Origin: Staphylotrichum longicolle
Taxonomy: Eukaryota > Ascomycota > Sordariomycetes > Sordariales > Chaetomiaceae
NCBI GenBank assembly: GCA_019096155.1
Contig: JAHCVI010000006.1
Span: forward strand, 1,922,001-1,986,000
Direction of reading: 5' to 3'
Length of the DNA: 64,000 bases
A program made the translations under genes and the position numbers. Positions 1 to 11,961 of this stretch are shown one piece after another (the first letter of the stretch is position 1; every line of letters starts with the position of its first letter). The notes under the pieces were generated by a model. It saw nothing but the letters and a program-made list of their open reading frames with translations. It was not told the DNA's origin and ran no database searches.

Positions 1-1
1 T

Positions 2-943
2 CAGCGCTACCCTCAACAGATCATTGACGAAGCTGCGCCCACCGCGACAGACGCCCGCTTCAAAGCTGCCGCATTTCTCCTCGTCGTCTGCTGGCTGATA
101 ACCGCCTTTTCCTTGCGCCACTCGATCAAATACTACTGCCCGCGCAATCGAGGCGTTTTGAACCGTATCAGAGGCTTCTTCCGCTACATGCCCTTCCGCT
201 TTATGCTCATCGTCCCTTTGGCTGCAGTAATCCCGGCTTACCAGGCCCTGGTAGCATGGAACTTTGACTACAGCCCGCTCAAGGTCACTGGCCTCAAGGC
301 AGCCATCTATGCCGGCGGATACACCCCCAGTCTTCTCATCCTCTACGTCCAGATCATCATCGGCTTTTTCAATCCCAACGAGGACCTCGAGCTAAAGCGC
401 CAGCGCCGCGTGCGCGGCCAAGAGCTTGATCGCGAAATGGGCATTGTGCACAAACCCTCGTGGTGGAGCCGCATCAACGGCGAGAACATGGATCCCAACG
501 CCAGCATGCGCGACCGCTTGCTTCGCAACGTCCGTGAGATCAATGGCACCAAGGCAGCTCCACAGGCCACTGTGGACTCTCCTGTCGACGGGCCCAGCCC
601 GCCTGTCGAGATGACACCGGTTTCCCCGACCCTTGCCAGCCCAAATGCGACCATTGCCCCGGCGTTCTACACGGGAAGGTCCGAAAGGCGGCGACAGGAA
701 CGTGCCATGGAGGTCGCCACCGGTATCCTGTTCCCCGAGGCTGCGCATGACCGTGTCGCGGCCAACCGGAGGCGCGAGGAGCTAATGATGGATGGGCCGC
801 CGCCGCCTTCTTACACAGATACAGTCCAGAGCAACTCGCGTTTGAACGCACAACCACCCAATGTCGCGAGAAGCCTTAGTGGGCAGTCGGAGGGATCCAC
901 CAACCAGCCACCACAACAAATCAGGAGCATGCTGGATGTGTGA
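2..943 (+). CDS. C-terminal part of a fungal multi-pass membrane protein (DUF2434-like), 5'-truncated by the window edge
   Basis: The frame is open from base 2 to the TGA at 941-943, so the true start lies upstream of the window; no ATG in the visible part is needed. The visible protein has three hydrophobic stretches: around AAAFLLVVCWLITAFSL, FMLIVPLAAVIPAYQALVAW, and TPSLLILYVQIIIGFF. A basic segment (ELKRQRRVRGQELDRE) and a long, probably cytosolic, Pro/Ser/Arg-rich tail follow. The tail contains PPPPSY, which fits the PPxY ligand pattern of WW-domain ubiquitin ligases. The layout (helices, then a disordered tail) and the WWSRING-type segment recall the conserved fungal family DUF2434, but I call that from memory of the family and not from a search. 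Function unknown. GC-rich coding sequence with no RIP signature. Confidence 0.7.
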   Translation, partial: QRYPQQIIDEAAPTATDARFKAAAFLLVVCWLITAFSLRHSIKYYCPRNRGVLNRIRGFFRYMPFRFMLIVPLAAVIPAYQALVAWNFDYSPLKVTGLKAAIYAGGYTPSLLILYVQIIIGFFNPNEDLELKRQRRVRGQELDREMGIVHKPSWWSRINGENMDPNASMRDRLLRNVREINGTKAAPQATVDSPVDGPSPPVEMTPVSPTLASPNATIAPAFYTGRSERRRQERAMEVATGILFPEAAHDRVAANRRREELMMDGPPPPSYTDTVQSNSRLNAQPPNVARSLSGQSEGSTNQPPQQIRSMLDV

Positions 944-1468
944 TGCAACCGCGGAGAAACGCGCAATACACAGTGAATGAAGGGGAAAGCCCAGGACAAA
1001 ACCAAGTCGAGGCGAATTCCCAGTCCTCCAACCGAGCCTTCGCCGCCATGCAAGCCACCCACACCCGTGCTCGTGGTTCCGGTGGCGGCATTTCGGATGC
1101 CCGTCCAGCCAGGAATCAATCGGCGACACCACCCTGCCCCTTGCCCCCAAGGGTACGGACCAGGCCCACCTCACCATTCCACACCATACCAGACACATCG
1201 GGTTACGGCTGTGTGAGAGAGACAGCCAAGGCTCTGACGGAACCGTCGAGTGTTACACTCGATACCGGCGCCAACGCGCGTCGCGCATCACCGTCGTCCA
1301 ACAGGAGAGGGGCAATTGACAGTTCTGGATAAAGTATGTTCTCCCATCTGTCTATCTCTTGGGATAGTAGAGACACAACAAGGTTACCAAAAACTAGCAG
1401 TTTGTTTTGGGACTGAAGAGTTTTGGATACAATACATCATGATAGAATTTTTATATCGCATAATATAG
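944..1468. other. 3' flank / intergenic
   Basis: Downstream sequence of the membrane-protein gene. Overlapping short frames run through it, but they lack conserved features and share the low-complexity Pro/Arg composition expected of chance frames. The last 100 bases become AT-rich and end at the TA (1469-1470) used as target by the outer DNA transposon. Confidence 0.5.
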
Positions 1469-1470
1469 TA

Positions 1471-1516
1471 ACGTGTATAATAAGCGAGTCGACCAGACAA
1501 GCGAGTCGACTACTTT
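1471..1516 (+). repeat. Left terminal inverted repeat of outer pogo element
   Basis: About 46 bp matching the inverted right end with a few transitions. It holds two direct copies of an AAGCGAGTCGAC motif (1481-1506), a probable transposase-binding repeat. Confidence 0.85.
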
Positions 1517-1559
1517 TTACCACCTTACAGATACTCTCGTCAATTGCAACACAACAAAA

Positions 1560-3229
1560 CTAGGAACCAACTATAATTACATTAGAAGCAGCTAAATTAG
1601 ATGCTTCTATAACCTCCTAGCAAGTGTAGGCATTATAGCTAGGCTTGCTGTATATACTACAGTACCAAACCCTCGTACAAACCTCCCCTATACTACTACC
1701 CTCCGGCTATATTTCCTATACTCCCTCCCTACCTACGGCCCCCTAACCTAGTATATCCTATATATCTTATATAGCAAGTGACCCTCTAAGCTATACGTAT
1801 ATTCTTTTAGCTCTCTAGTGCTTACTTAGTACCTCGTTGGCCTTATAGAGCGAAGACACTTCTATCTAAAGAAGAGCTACCTAGTATATTATAGCTATTG
1901 TACCCTTGGCAAGCTAGTCTATAGTAGCTAATATCGAAGTCGGGGAGCTATTCTAATAGTTGGCAATGTAAATTTTAATGAGCGTTGACTACGAGGTCGC
2001 TTCTTAAGGGTTGTATAATATCTAAAAGACCTAAGGTTATAGTATACTAGCTTGTAAGTTTAAAGGCGTTAGTATACAAAGCTTGATATCCAGCTTAGAA
2101 AATACCCTCTCTAGGTCGAATAGAACAAGGCTAGCCCCTATAAAGCCGCCCTAGATATTCCTTTTGGTAATAAAGGCAAAGAAGGCCTTGTAAAAGGTAT
2201 AGAGGAACTCGAGCTTACTAACGTAGTTAATATATATTTACATTAGGTCCTTAACCTAGCGATTATATGCCTACTTCAACGGTCTAAAGTAGGCAACATC
2301 GAATGGCTAGAGGAGGTATAAAGAATGCAAAGGCATATAAAGTATAATAATATTGTTCTACTAGTAATAGAGCTCGAATTCGGTCGAGTAGTAGCTCTTG
2401 TAGCTGTCGAAGATCGATAGCTTTTATTTGCCTTTCGTACGAGGCGTTATATAGAAGTTAAAGTATTTAATCCAATCTAGGCCTACTGTATTAGTAGTCT
2501 AGCTATTATTGGTAGTTGCGATACGCCAGTCGGCCAGGAGGTCGCACTCGATATACCAATTAGCAAGGTAGTATTACACGACTAAGATAATAAAGGGGGG
2601 GATAGCCTAGCTAAGAGTATTAACTCCCTAGATTACTATTGCCCATTCATAGTTGCTAGGCTAGGCTAGCTTTGCCTTGCTATAGCCATCAGAGGTCGTA
2701 ACTACTATACCCGCAAAGATAATACCCATTATAAACCCAGTCTCGTCAAAGTTATAGATATCGTCGTCTACAATGCTATACTTGGCCTTAACGTTTCGTA
2801 CAAGGGCAAACCACTCGCCAACGACCTTTAGATCTTTGCACTTAGCCCTCTAGTAGTCGTATCTACATATATAACGCGTTTAGAGCTCTAGCTAGCATTT
2901 AACGAAGTTATATACCTAGCGTTGGCCGACAAGGGGCATATCGCGTTTACATTGTAGATAGTTAGCTATATCTTCCACACTACGTAATCTAGGAGGAAAT
3001 ATACACGTAGATAGTTTAATAATATACTAAACTATAGTCTACTCCTCTAGGTCTATCAGATTGTGTAAGTTGGCTAGAATATCGCGTCGTGTAGGCTTAC
3101 TAGTACGTCGGTTACGGAGGGTATTATATAGGATGTTGTAGTACTTAGCTACGGCTCGGAGGCTTAGGTTTTCCTTATTTTGAATAGCTTAGAGAGCTAG
3201 AATGACTCTAGCCTCTTTTGAAAAAATAC
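1560..3229 (-). pseudogene. RIP-inactivated pogo transposase (outer element)
   Basis: Read on the minus strand this stretch follows the transposase at 5389-7029 collinearly. The N-terminal helix-turn-helix (..SKEAR.ILALQAIQN..LRAVAKYYN.., 3110-3215), the DDE region and the distal tail are all recognisable. Many CAG/CAA codons have become TAG/TAA, and the probable start ATG reads ATA at the Gypsy-A junction. It cannot encode a protein. Confidence 0.85.
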
Positions 3230-3653
3230 TATTACGGACCGACCATATATACGGCCAGGAGGGGCCGCAGTCGGGGCGTAGGGCGCCCTGACGTCTAATC
3301 ATTGAATAACTAATTAGGGAAGGATTACGCTTGGTATAGGCTTGGCACTATAATCCAATACTAGGGCTTACGGGGATCACTTTGTAATCCTAGTAAGCCA
3401 ATATAAAGGATTATATAAAGAAGGTAATGATCTAAAGGAACTATTATATATATATACGCTAGATAGTTAGTCATTCGTTGAGGGAGCTTGGAGCTTCCTT
3501 AGTAAGCAATTATAGTTTGGACTTTACTAGTTTATTGAGACTAGATTAGTATATCTTGTTGTAGACCTTTTGGCTTTACCGAATGTCTATACTTGACTAG
3601 AATATACCTCTAGGACCCTTTTAGAAGTAGGTTAGGACGAACGATTCGTTATA
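3230..3653 (+). repeat. 5' LTR of Gypsy-A
   Basis: 424 bp, from TATTACGG (a mutated TGTCACGG) to GATTCGTTATA. Same length as the 3' copy and similar to it, with scattered transitions. Confidence 0.9.
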
Positions 3654-3707
3654 TATTGCTTACTCTTTTTGTTTCTATTATAGTTTAGAACGGAGGTATC
3701 GAATACT

Positions 3708-5291
3708 ATAGGTATTACCGTACCTACTATCGCCTAGCTCAACGAGCGTATCGCCGCGCTCGAGGTAGAGAACGTTCGCCTTAATGCTATAGCTACTCGA
3801 AGCTGGGTTAAGCTTGACCTACTACTATAGTATAGAGGAGGAAAGGACGCCCTCTTGGGGTTCCTAACCCTCTCTAAGGCCTATTTGGGGTATTACCCTG
3901 AGCTATTTCTAATGGAAGTAGATAAAGTCGGGTTTATCGCCTTACGTCTAGAGGGTTAGACCCTCTAGTGGTTTTAGCCTACTATAGACGATGTATTGAA
4001 CAATGCCGACGAAGACAATAGAGAAGACTTTATAAACGAGGTCTTCAGCAGCTACGCTAGGTTTAAAGCCGAGCTATGGAAGGTATTCGGAGATTTAGAC
4101 GAAAAGCGGTATATATAGGACCGCCTAATATAACTCCGCTAGACTAAGTCAGCATCTATGTATATTACGCTGTTTCGATAAGACTCTCTAAGGGCCGATT
4201 TTAACGAGGAAGGCCTTATATAGCTATTCTATAATGGCCTTAAAGAAGAGGTTAAAGACGTGCTATACGATAAGGATCGGCCGGATATACTCGATAAATA
4301 TATCGCTATAGCTATTAGGATCGATGATCGTTAGTATATATATAAATAGTAGCGTAGGGGTTAGAGCGGGACTTTGTAAATCTACCGACCTAACGATAAG
4401 AAGAAGCGCCTATACTATAGTATAGTATACGACATATACTCTAGTACTATAGACGTTGACGCCACTTAACGTACCGGCTTAGCCAAAAGGGACAAGACCG
4501 ACGTTACCTACTACAATTATAGTAAGAAGAGATACTTTAAATAGGACTATAGTGCCTAGAAGAAGAAAGGTAGCTAGAAGCTAGTCCTAGGTCGCGAGGT
4601 AGTAACTATCGACGCGAGGTTTCCTATTAAAGAAGTAGTAGTTATTGATTAGTATAATCAGGATGACCTTAAGGACGCCATCGACTATACGATATAGTAT
4701 CACGAGGAAGGGAGTAACACCATAGATAAAGATTATAGTAATGGGGATAACCCATATACTAGCGACGACGATATACCTAGTATATAGTTCGTTGAACAAT
4801 TTATTTGGGACAATGCTAACCCTAGAGCTTAGTACGTATTAGCAATGGATATCCTGATATAGGGTATTAACTAGTCTTAGGAAAACCGATAGCGGGTAGA
4901 GGACCAGATCGACAGAGTTACCACTACCATTTCGAGGCGTATAACCACCACCCTTATATAGAAAGTATCGGAGGATCAATATAGCAACTAGAGTAACCCC
5001 CTAACCAAGGAAGAAGATACGCCAAGCCGAGAAACCATCGAGAAGGTTATCGCTTACCCTAGCAAAAATAGCAATAGTCTACCTAATCTCTATAACCTAG
5101 AGGCACTTGTAGCCCTACTAAGATAGGCTAGAGACGAGCTATAGTATCTCCAATAGCTAGTAGTAGAGCGGGGGCAAGAGTAGAAGCGGATCAAAGAGGA
5201 AGCTGAGAAGATTATAGCGGCTTATTATACCGTCGCGTGACAACTTAACTCAGTCGAGCGGCAAGCCGACAAATTAAAAAGAGAAGTCTTC
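3708..5291 (+). pseudogene. gag relic of Gypsy-A
   Basis: The frame beginning near 3708 (ATA where an ATG is expected) gives a recognisable capsid: a coiled-coil-like lead (LNERIAALEVENVRLNAIA), a KAYLGYYPELF segment, and an EEGLI.LFYNGLKEEVKD-type segment. A CCHC zinc-knuckle ghost at about 4496-4560 has its Cys and His positions read as Tyr. Numerous TAG/TAA codons stand where Gln or Trp is expected. The frame is cut at 5292 by the second pogo element and resumes at 7154. Confidence 0.8.
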
Positions 5292-5293
5292 TA

Positions 5294-7151
5294 ACGTACT
5301 TTATAAGCGACGCATATAAGCGAGCGACGCACTGTCCACCTCGACGCGTCTCCTCTACATATTCTACTAAATCCTATCACAACAAACAATGCGCAGCCCT
5401 TCAAAAGAAGCCAGGCTTCTTTTGGCCTTTGAAGCCATCCAAAACAATAATAAACTAAGCATTCGAGCGGCAGCCAAGCTCTACAACGTGCCCGAAGCAA
5501 CGCTTCGCCATCGACGCGCTGGCCGGCTTCCTCGACGCGACATTGCACCTAATTCGAAAAGCTCACCCAATCCGAAGAGGAGGCTATTGTTCAATACATC
5601 CTTGAGCTAGATGCACGATCATTTCCACCAAGGCTACGTGGTGTAGAAGATATGGCCAACCATCTATTACGCGTACGGGATACGCCCTGTCGGCAAGCTC
5701 TGGGCATACAACTTCGTCAGACGCAAGGAAAAGCTCCGGACGCGATGGACACGTCGGTACGACTACCAGAGGGCCAAGTGCGAAGATCCAAAGGTTATTG
5801 GCGAGTGGTTTACCCTCGTACGAAACGTCAAGGCGAAGTATGGTATCGTGGACGACGATATCTACAACTTCGACGAGACTGGGTTCATGATGGGCATCAT
5901 CTTTGCGGGTATGGTGGTCACGACCTCGGACGGCCGTGGCAAAGCAAAACTAGCCCAGCCTGGCAACCGCGAATGGGCAACGGTTATCCAGGGAGTCAAT
6001 GCCCTCGGCTGGGCTATCCCTCCGTTCATCATCTTAGCCGCACAGTACCACCTCGCCAACTGGTATACCGAGTGCGACCTCCCGGCTGACTGGCGCATCG
6101 CAACCACCGACAATGGCTGGACCACCAATGCGGTAGGCCTAGATTGGATCAAGCACTTCGACTTCCATACAGCACCTCGTACGAAAGGCAAATACCGGTT
6201 GTTGATCCTCGACGGCCACGAGAGCCACCACTCTCCGACCGAATTCGAGCTCTATTGTCAGCAGAACAACATCATCACGCTCTGCATGCCTCCGCATTCC
6301 TCCCACCTCCTCCAGCCACTCGATGTTGGCTGCTTTGGACCGCTGAAGCGGGCGTACGGTCGCCAGGTTGAGGACTTGATGCGGATGCATATCAACCACG
6401 TCAGCAAGCTCGAGTTTCTCTGTTCTTTCCGCGAGGCCTTCTTTGCCTCTATCACTGAGAGGAATATCCAGGGCGGCTTCGCAGGGGCTGGCCTTGTGCC
6501 GTACGATCCAGAGAGGGTGCTTTCTAAGCTGGATATCAAGCTTCGTACGCCAACACCTCCGACCTCACGGCCTGGCACTGCCCAACCTTGGGTCTTCCAG
6601 ACACCCCACAACCCCCGAGAAGCCGACTCGCAGTCAACGCTCATCAAGACTCGCATTACCAACCATCAAAACAGCTCCCCGACTTCGATGTTAGCTGCTG
6701 TAGACCAGCTTGCCAAAGGCACGATGGCTGTAATGCACCAAGTGACCCTCTTACAGGCAGAGGTCTCTTCGCTCCGCAAGGCCAACGAGGCACTAAGCAA
6801 GCGCCGGAGAGCCAAAAAAACACGTGTACGGCTTGGGGGATCACTTGCTGTACAGGATGCATACGGTCTACTAGATCAGAAGGCTAGAGGTGAAGAGGGG
6901 GTGCAAGAAACGCAGCCGGGCGGTAGTGGTATAGGGGGGTTCGTACGAAGGTTCGGTGCTGTAGTGTGTGCGGCAAGCCTGGCCATAATGCCCGCACTTG
7001 CCAGGAGGCTACAGAATCATCTGATTTAGCTATTTCTTGATGAAATTATAGTTGGTTCCTAGTCTTGTTGTATTGTAATTGAGGATAGTATTTGTTGAGT
7101 AGTGGGGAGTGCGTCGCTCGCTTATATGCGTCGCTCGCTTATAAAGTACGT
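5294..7151 (+). mobile_element. Second pogo/Fot1-type DNA transposon, young and largely free of RIP
   Basis: 1858 bp with about 45-bp inverted repeats beginning ACGTACTTTATAAGCGA, flanked by TA on each side (5292-5293, 7152-7153). The repeats contain two direct ATAAGCGA(G)CGACGC units. The empty site is preserved in Gypsy-B1 near 13531-13545 (cttctagctaagaga), which shows a clean TA insertion. Base composition and codon use are normal, in sharp contrast with the host retroelement, so it arrived after most of the RIP. Confidence 0.93.
5389..7029 (+). pseudogene. pogo/Fot1-type DDE transposase, nearly intact (two compensating single-base frameshifts)
   Basis: ATG at 5389, TAG at 7027-7029. The N-terminus carries a pipsqueak-type helix-turn-helix (SIRAAAKLYNVPEATLRHR), then a CENP-B-like DNA-binding region. 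The DDE domain shows NFDETGF (first Asp), LILDGHESHHS (second Asp) and PPHSSHLLQPLDVGCFGPLK (third Asp). The C-terminus has a coiled coil and the KRRRAKKT..GG motif common in Fot1/Pot2-type proteins. The frame loses one base in the A-run near 5556-5559 and regains it by an extra C near 5684-5686, so about 43 codons between are read out of frame while both flanks share one frame. Total length, about 545 codons, fits the family. It is probably non-functional as it stands, unless the two indels are sequencing errors. Confidence 0.88.
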
Positions 7152-7153
7152 TA

Positions 7154-10100
7154 GCTAAAAGAGGTATAGAAAGCCGACTAGGTCTAGTAGACCAGACTAG
7201 ACAATATAGACTATAAAGACCTATTAGAAGGAGAGATCTATATTCCTAAGTTCTTATACTACTAGGAATAGGCCTAGTAGGAGGCCTAGGGGTAGTTACC
7301 CAAGAGCTAGGAGGACTATTAGGACTAACGAGGATACTATAGCTTTGGAAAAACCATTGATAATATATAATATAAAGGTTATAGATATAGATTCCGGTTC
7401 GCTATAGATAGAGAGACTATATATATTAACCCTGGAAGGAGTGACTATATCTATATCCTATAGTTCTAGTATATTATATACTCCTACTAGTTCTACTATA
7501 AGGAAAAATTCGATTATAATCACTAGCCTATTAAAGAGGTAAGAGAGGATAGATCGTAGAAACCTATTACCTAGATATTCGATTATAGATATAGTTATAC
7601 CAACCTTTTATAGACATTTGATAGGATAGACAAAGAGTGCCTCCACATTATACCTAAAAGGGTATAGCCTAAGTACTACCGAGATATAGAGGAGGTAGAG
7701 GGATACAACGACTATATATACCTCTACTACTTTAAGAGGAAGATTTAGTAGTACTACTAGATTCCTCGAAGGATCATTAAAGTACTCGACCTCTACTAGA
7801 TTATAGACGGATAGGTTAGGCTAAAGAAGGATCCTAGCATTAATAAATAGATCGAATAACTCGAAGGCGGATATAATATTCCGTTTTAAAACGAACCTAT
7901 CTTAGGAATAGATCTACCAACGAAAAAGGGCAAGAAGGCTATACAAGATAAGAAGAGGGATACTTAGCAAACTAGAAATGACAACTAACCCAAGTCCTAA
8001 GGGGACGCCTCTCGGATTTAATAGGAGTTGGGAAACAACTCCAGGGCCTGCGATAGGCCCAAGCAAAACTAACACCTTTACAACGACGACAGGCCCGCTA
8101 GTATAGGAAGAACTAGGCGAAACGGAAAGCCTACAACAACTTCCTAGTAGACCCACAAGTAGTCACTAAAATAGCTAATACAATGGCACGAAAATATACA
8201 AAGTACACAAAGAATGCAAAAACGTAAAAGTATAACGGTATAGCGACAAGACAAGTAGTATAGACGGGTCACTAAGAAGTAGCCGCTACGTAGAGTAACT
8301 AACCGGACGGCTGGATTTAGGTTATAGCGTACTAAAGGCAATACTAGGCACTCGCATTAGTAGATAGAGGATCATAGATTGACCTTATCTCACTAGGTCT
8401 CGTTAACTAACTCTAAATCCTATAGAAGATAAAGAAGCAACTATATATAGTCAAGGAACTATTCCCAACGTAGGTTGTACGACGAGAAATGGAACTACTC
8501 GATATTATAGTCGAAGAGAAGACTATAAAGGTTATTTTCGATATTATAGATATAAAGACTAAGAAGGATATAATCTTAGGTCGCCTATAGTATAGAGTTT
8601 ACAACTCTAACATTAGTTGAAAGGGAGGTAGCTACCTACAACCTTAAAGTATAATGGGCTTATATCTAACTAATACAATAGGAAACGTAGACGACGAGTT
8701 ATAGAGAAATAGTATAAAGAAGTATATATACTTCGAGGATTTACTATAAGAGATAAATAGTAATAGGTAGACTACTATAGACTTAAGAAGAAGTAGTAGT
8801 TACTAGTAGAAGCGATATATATAGAGGTAGACTAACTAGGAAGTTGCTATTATTTTAGTCGACAATACTAGATTCCGACTCTAAAACTAGGTTACTTGGA
8901 CGGAAATAGCCGAGGTTATAGCTAGTAGTAAGTTCGTATACTACTAAAGCGCGAAAGGGGACGACGAAATAGGGAAGATCCTAGTAGAGTACTAGGGATA
9001 TCTAGCATTCGAAGCCAAATATATAGAAGGGTTGCTAGAATATAGACCTTAGGATTACGAGATTAAGCTTAAGGAAGGCACCTAGTTAAAGTTCTTCAAG
9101 GTATACTATACGAACGAACTTCAAGACAACGAGTTAAAGAGATATCTTAAGGCTAACCTTAAGATAGGATATATTAGACTATCGATATCTCTAGTAGGGT
9201 ATCTAATCCTTTTTATACTAAAGAAGGATAGAAAACTTAGGATATATATAGACTATCGATAGCTAAACGCCAAAACGGTAAAGGACTATTACCCTCTACC
9301 GCTTATCTCGTAGCTCCGAGACTAGCTAGTAAACGCGAAGCACTTTATACGTCTCGACCTTCCAATAGTATATACCTATATTCGCATTAAGGAAGGGGAT
9401 AAATAGAAGATAGCCTTCTATACTCGTTATAGACACTTCGAATACTATATTATACCCTTCGGGCTAACGAATATACTAGCGATATTCTAGAAGGTCGTTA
9501 ATTATACGATCTGACTATTCCTCGATAAGTTCGTAGTCTATTACCTAGATGACATTCTTATCTTCTCTAAGACATTCGAAGAATATAAAAAGTATATAAG
9601 ATAGGTGCTAGATATACTTTATATATAGAAACTCTCTATCAATAAGGATAAGAGCGAGTTCTATATTACAAAGATAGTCTTCCTAGGCTTTGAGATTTCG
9701 CTAGGATAGATATAGATAGAACTAACTAAGGTCGAAGCTATTAAGACATAGCCTATACTAAAAATGACAATAGAGGTTAGAGGATTTATCGGATTCGCCA
9801 ATTTCTATCGAATGTTCATTAGGAACTTTGGCGATATCGTACGACCTCTATACCACTTGATAAAGAAGGACATTAAATTCTAATAGAAGGAGGAGCAAGA
9901 ATAGGTATTCTAGAGGATTCGCGACCTTATCGTCGCGGACCCTATACTCTTATTACTAGACCCTAAGAAGCCATTCGAAGTAGAAACCAATACGTCGGAC
10001 TACGTAGTCAGAGGGCAACTCAACTAGTAGGACAAGCAAGGGAAGCTCCACCCTATAGTATTCTTCTCGAAGAAGCTTATAGGACTATAGCTCAACTATC

Positions 10101-11466
10101 TAATATACAATAAAGAGCTATTGGTAATTATCGAGGCCTTTCGCGAATAGAAACCCTACCTTAGCAGTATAACATATTAAGTGCAGGTATATATTGATTA
10201 TAAGAACCTCTAATACTTCACTAGTACTAAAGAACTTAACTAACGCTAGATACGATAGGCGGAATTCCTTATAGAATTCAACTTTGTTATTATCTATAAG
10301 AAAGGATCCGAGAATACAAGAGCAGATGCCTTAAATAGGAGACCGGATTACTTCGGCAACGCGATAGAAGTATTGCTACCCTTATTCCGAGAATAACCCG
10401 ATAGAACAATGTATTACCTCCTATAGTAGCTAGTCTATTACGCCTATACCGACCTAGATCGTAGTAGGTCGTAGACTATAAGAAGATACGATAGCGCGTA
10501 GTATAGAAACTATTAGAAGGAATACCACATAGTCTTTAGAGAATAGAAACCTAGTACTAATAAATACCAAGTAGTGCTAGAGGATTAAATATACTAGCAT
10601 TACTAGTCATTAGGAGAAGATAGATCCTATAATAGACTAAGTAAAGGAGTCTAGTAGGATAGAAATTTGCTCTAGTATAATGGTAAAGCTTATATCGGCA
10701 AGGACAAGTAGGCGGAGCTTGTTAAGGAAGTCTACAAGTCGAAACTCGGAGGGTATATAGGAGTTACTAAGACTATCGCTAAAATTAAGTAGTAAAGGTA
10801 TAACTTCCTAGGAATTAGAAGGAGGGTTGAAGAAGCCCTTAAGGAGTGTAATCTTTACAACCGAAGCAAGGTAGTATAGTACAAGCCTTATAGACTCTTA
10901 TAACTATTGCTAGTTGTAGAACGACTATAGAGCTTGGTAATGATAGACTTTATTACTAAGCTACTACTCTCTAAGGATACAACAATAGGAACGGAGTTCG
11001 ATAGTATCCTTGTTTTAGTAGACCGACTTACTAAATAGAGCTACTTCATCCTATATAAAGAGATATAGTTAGTAGAACAACTTGTAGATATAATCTATCG
11101 GTATATAGCCTTAGTCTATAGGTAGCTAGAAGAATAGATTATAGATAGAGATACCAAGTTTATATCTAGGTTTTGGCAAGCGTTAATAATACGCCTAAGC
11201 ACGAAGAGTAAGCTATTAATGGCTTACTATCTATAGATGGATAGATAGATAGAACGACTTAATCAGATTATAGAATAATACCTTTAGTCGTTTATCAACT
11301 TCTAATAGGATAACTAGGTCATATTGCTACTAGTTGTATAATTGGTATATAATATAGTACTAACCGAGTCTACGAGAGTTATACTATTCTTTACAAACTT
11401 TGGGTATAAAGTAGACCTACACTAGAAGCCTGAGGTCATAGTCCCTAGGGCAGCTATCAAGGCAGA
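7154..11466 (+). pseudogene. gag-pol relic of Gypsy-A (gag tail, protease, RT, RNase H, integrase)
   Basis: Continues the frame interrupted by the pogo element. A protease remnant lies near 8345-8390 (ALVDRGS.IDLIS, the DSG now DRG). RT spans roughly 9100-9900 with YYLDDILIFS at about 9537-9565, followed by RNase H (about 9960-10340). Integrase starts after 10600 (KVYKSKLGG-like zinc region, then the catalytic core). The frame is interrupted at 11467 by Gypsy-B1 and resumes at 27095. Stops at former Gln/Trp codons occur throughout. Confidence 0.85.
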
Positions 11467-11907
11467 TGTCACGAACCAACCATAAAAGGCGGCCTGGTAG
11501 GGCATGCGAGGCGTAGCGGGAACCAATAGGTAGCAACGAGGCTATAGCGCTAAGAGACGGGTAGCCTAGGGGAGCTAGCTACCCTAGGTGATTATAGTAG
11601 ACAAAGGTAGCCGCCTACCCGGGGCGATCAAAGGATAGCTTAGGGTAGCTAGCGAGTACAGGCAAGCTAGGACAAAGGGGACTCAGGACAAAGAAGTTAT
11701 TATATATATATACTAGCTAGTTAGTCACTCGTTAAAGGAGCTTGGAGCTTCCTCAATAAGCAATTTACACTTGGACTTCACTAGTTCATTAAAACTAGAT
11801 TAGTATATCTTGTTATAGACCTTTTAGCTCTACCAAATCTCTATACTTGACCAAGACATACCTCCGGGACCCTTTCAGAAGTAGGTTAGGACGAACGATT
11901 CGTCATA
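11467..11907 (+). repeat. 5' LTR of Gypsy-B1
   Basis: 441 bp, from TGTCACGAACC to GATTCGTCATA. It has a U3 unlike Gypsy-A, but the same R/U5 from about the TATATATA run onward. Confidence 0.92.
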
Positions 11908-11961
11908 CATTGCTTACTCCCTTTGTTTCTATCACGGTTCAAAACGGAGGTATCGAATACT

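Noticed and set aside
940..1332. Frame overlapping the stop of the first gene
   Set aside because: Low-complexity Pro/Arg/Ser content, no conserved motif, overlaps a 3' flank.
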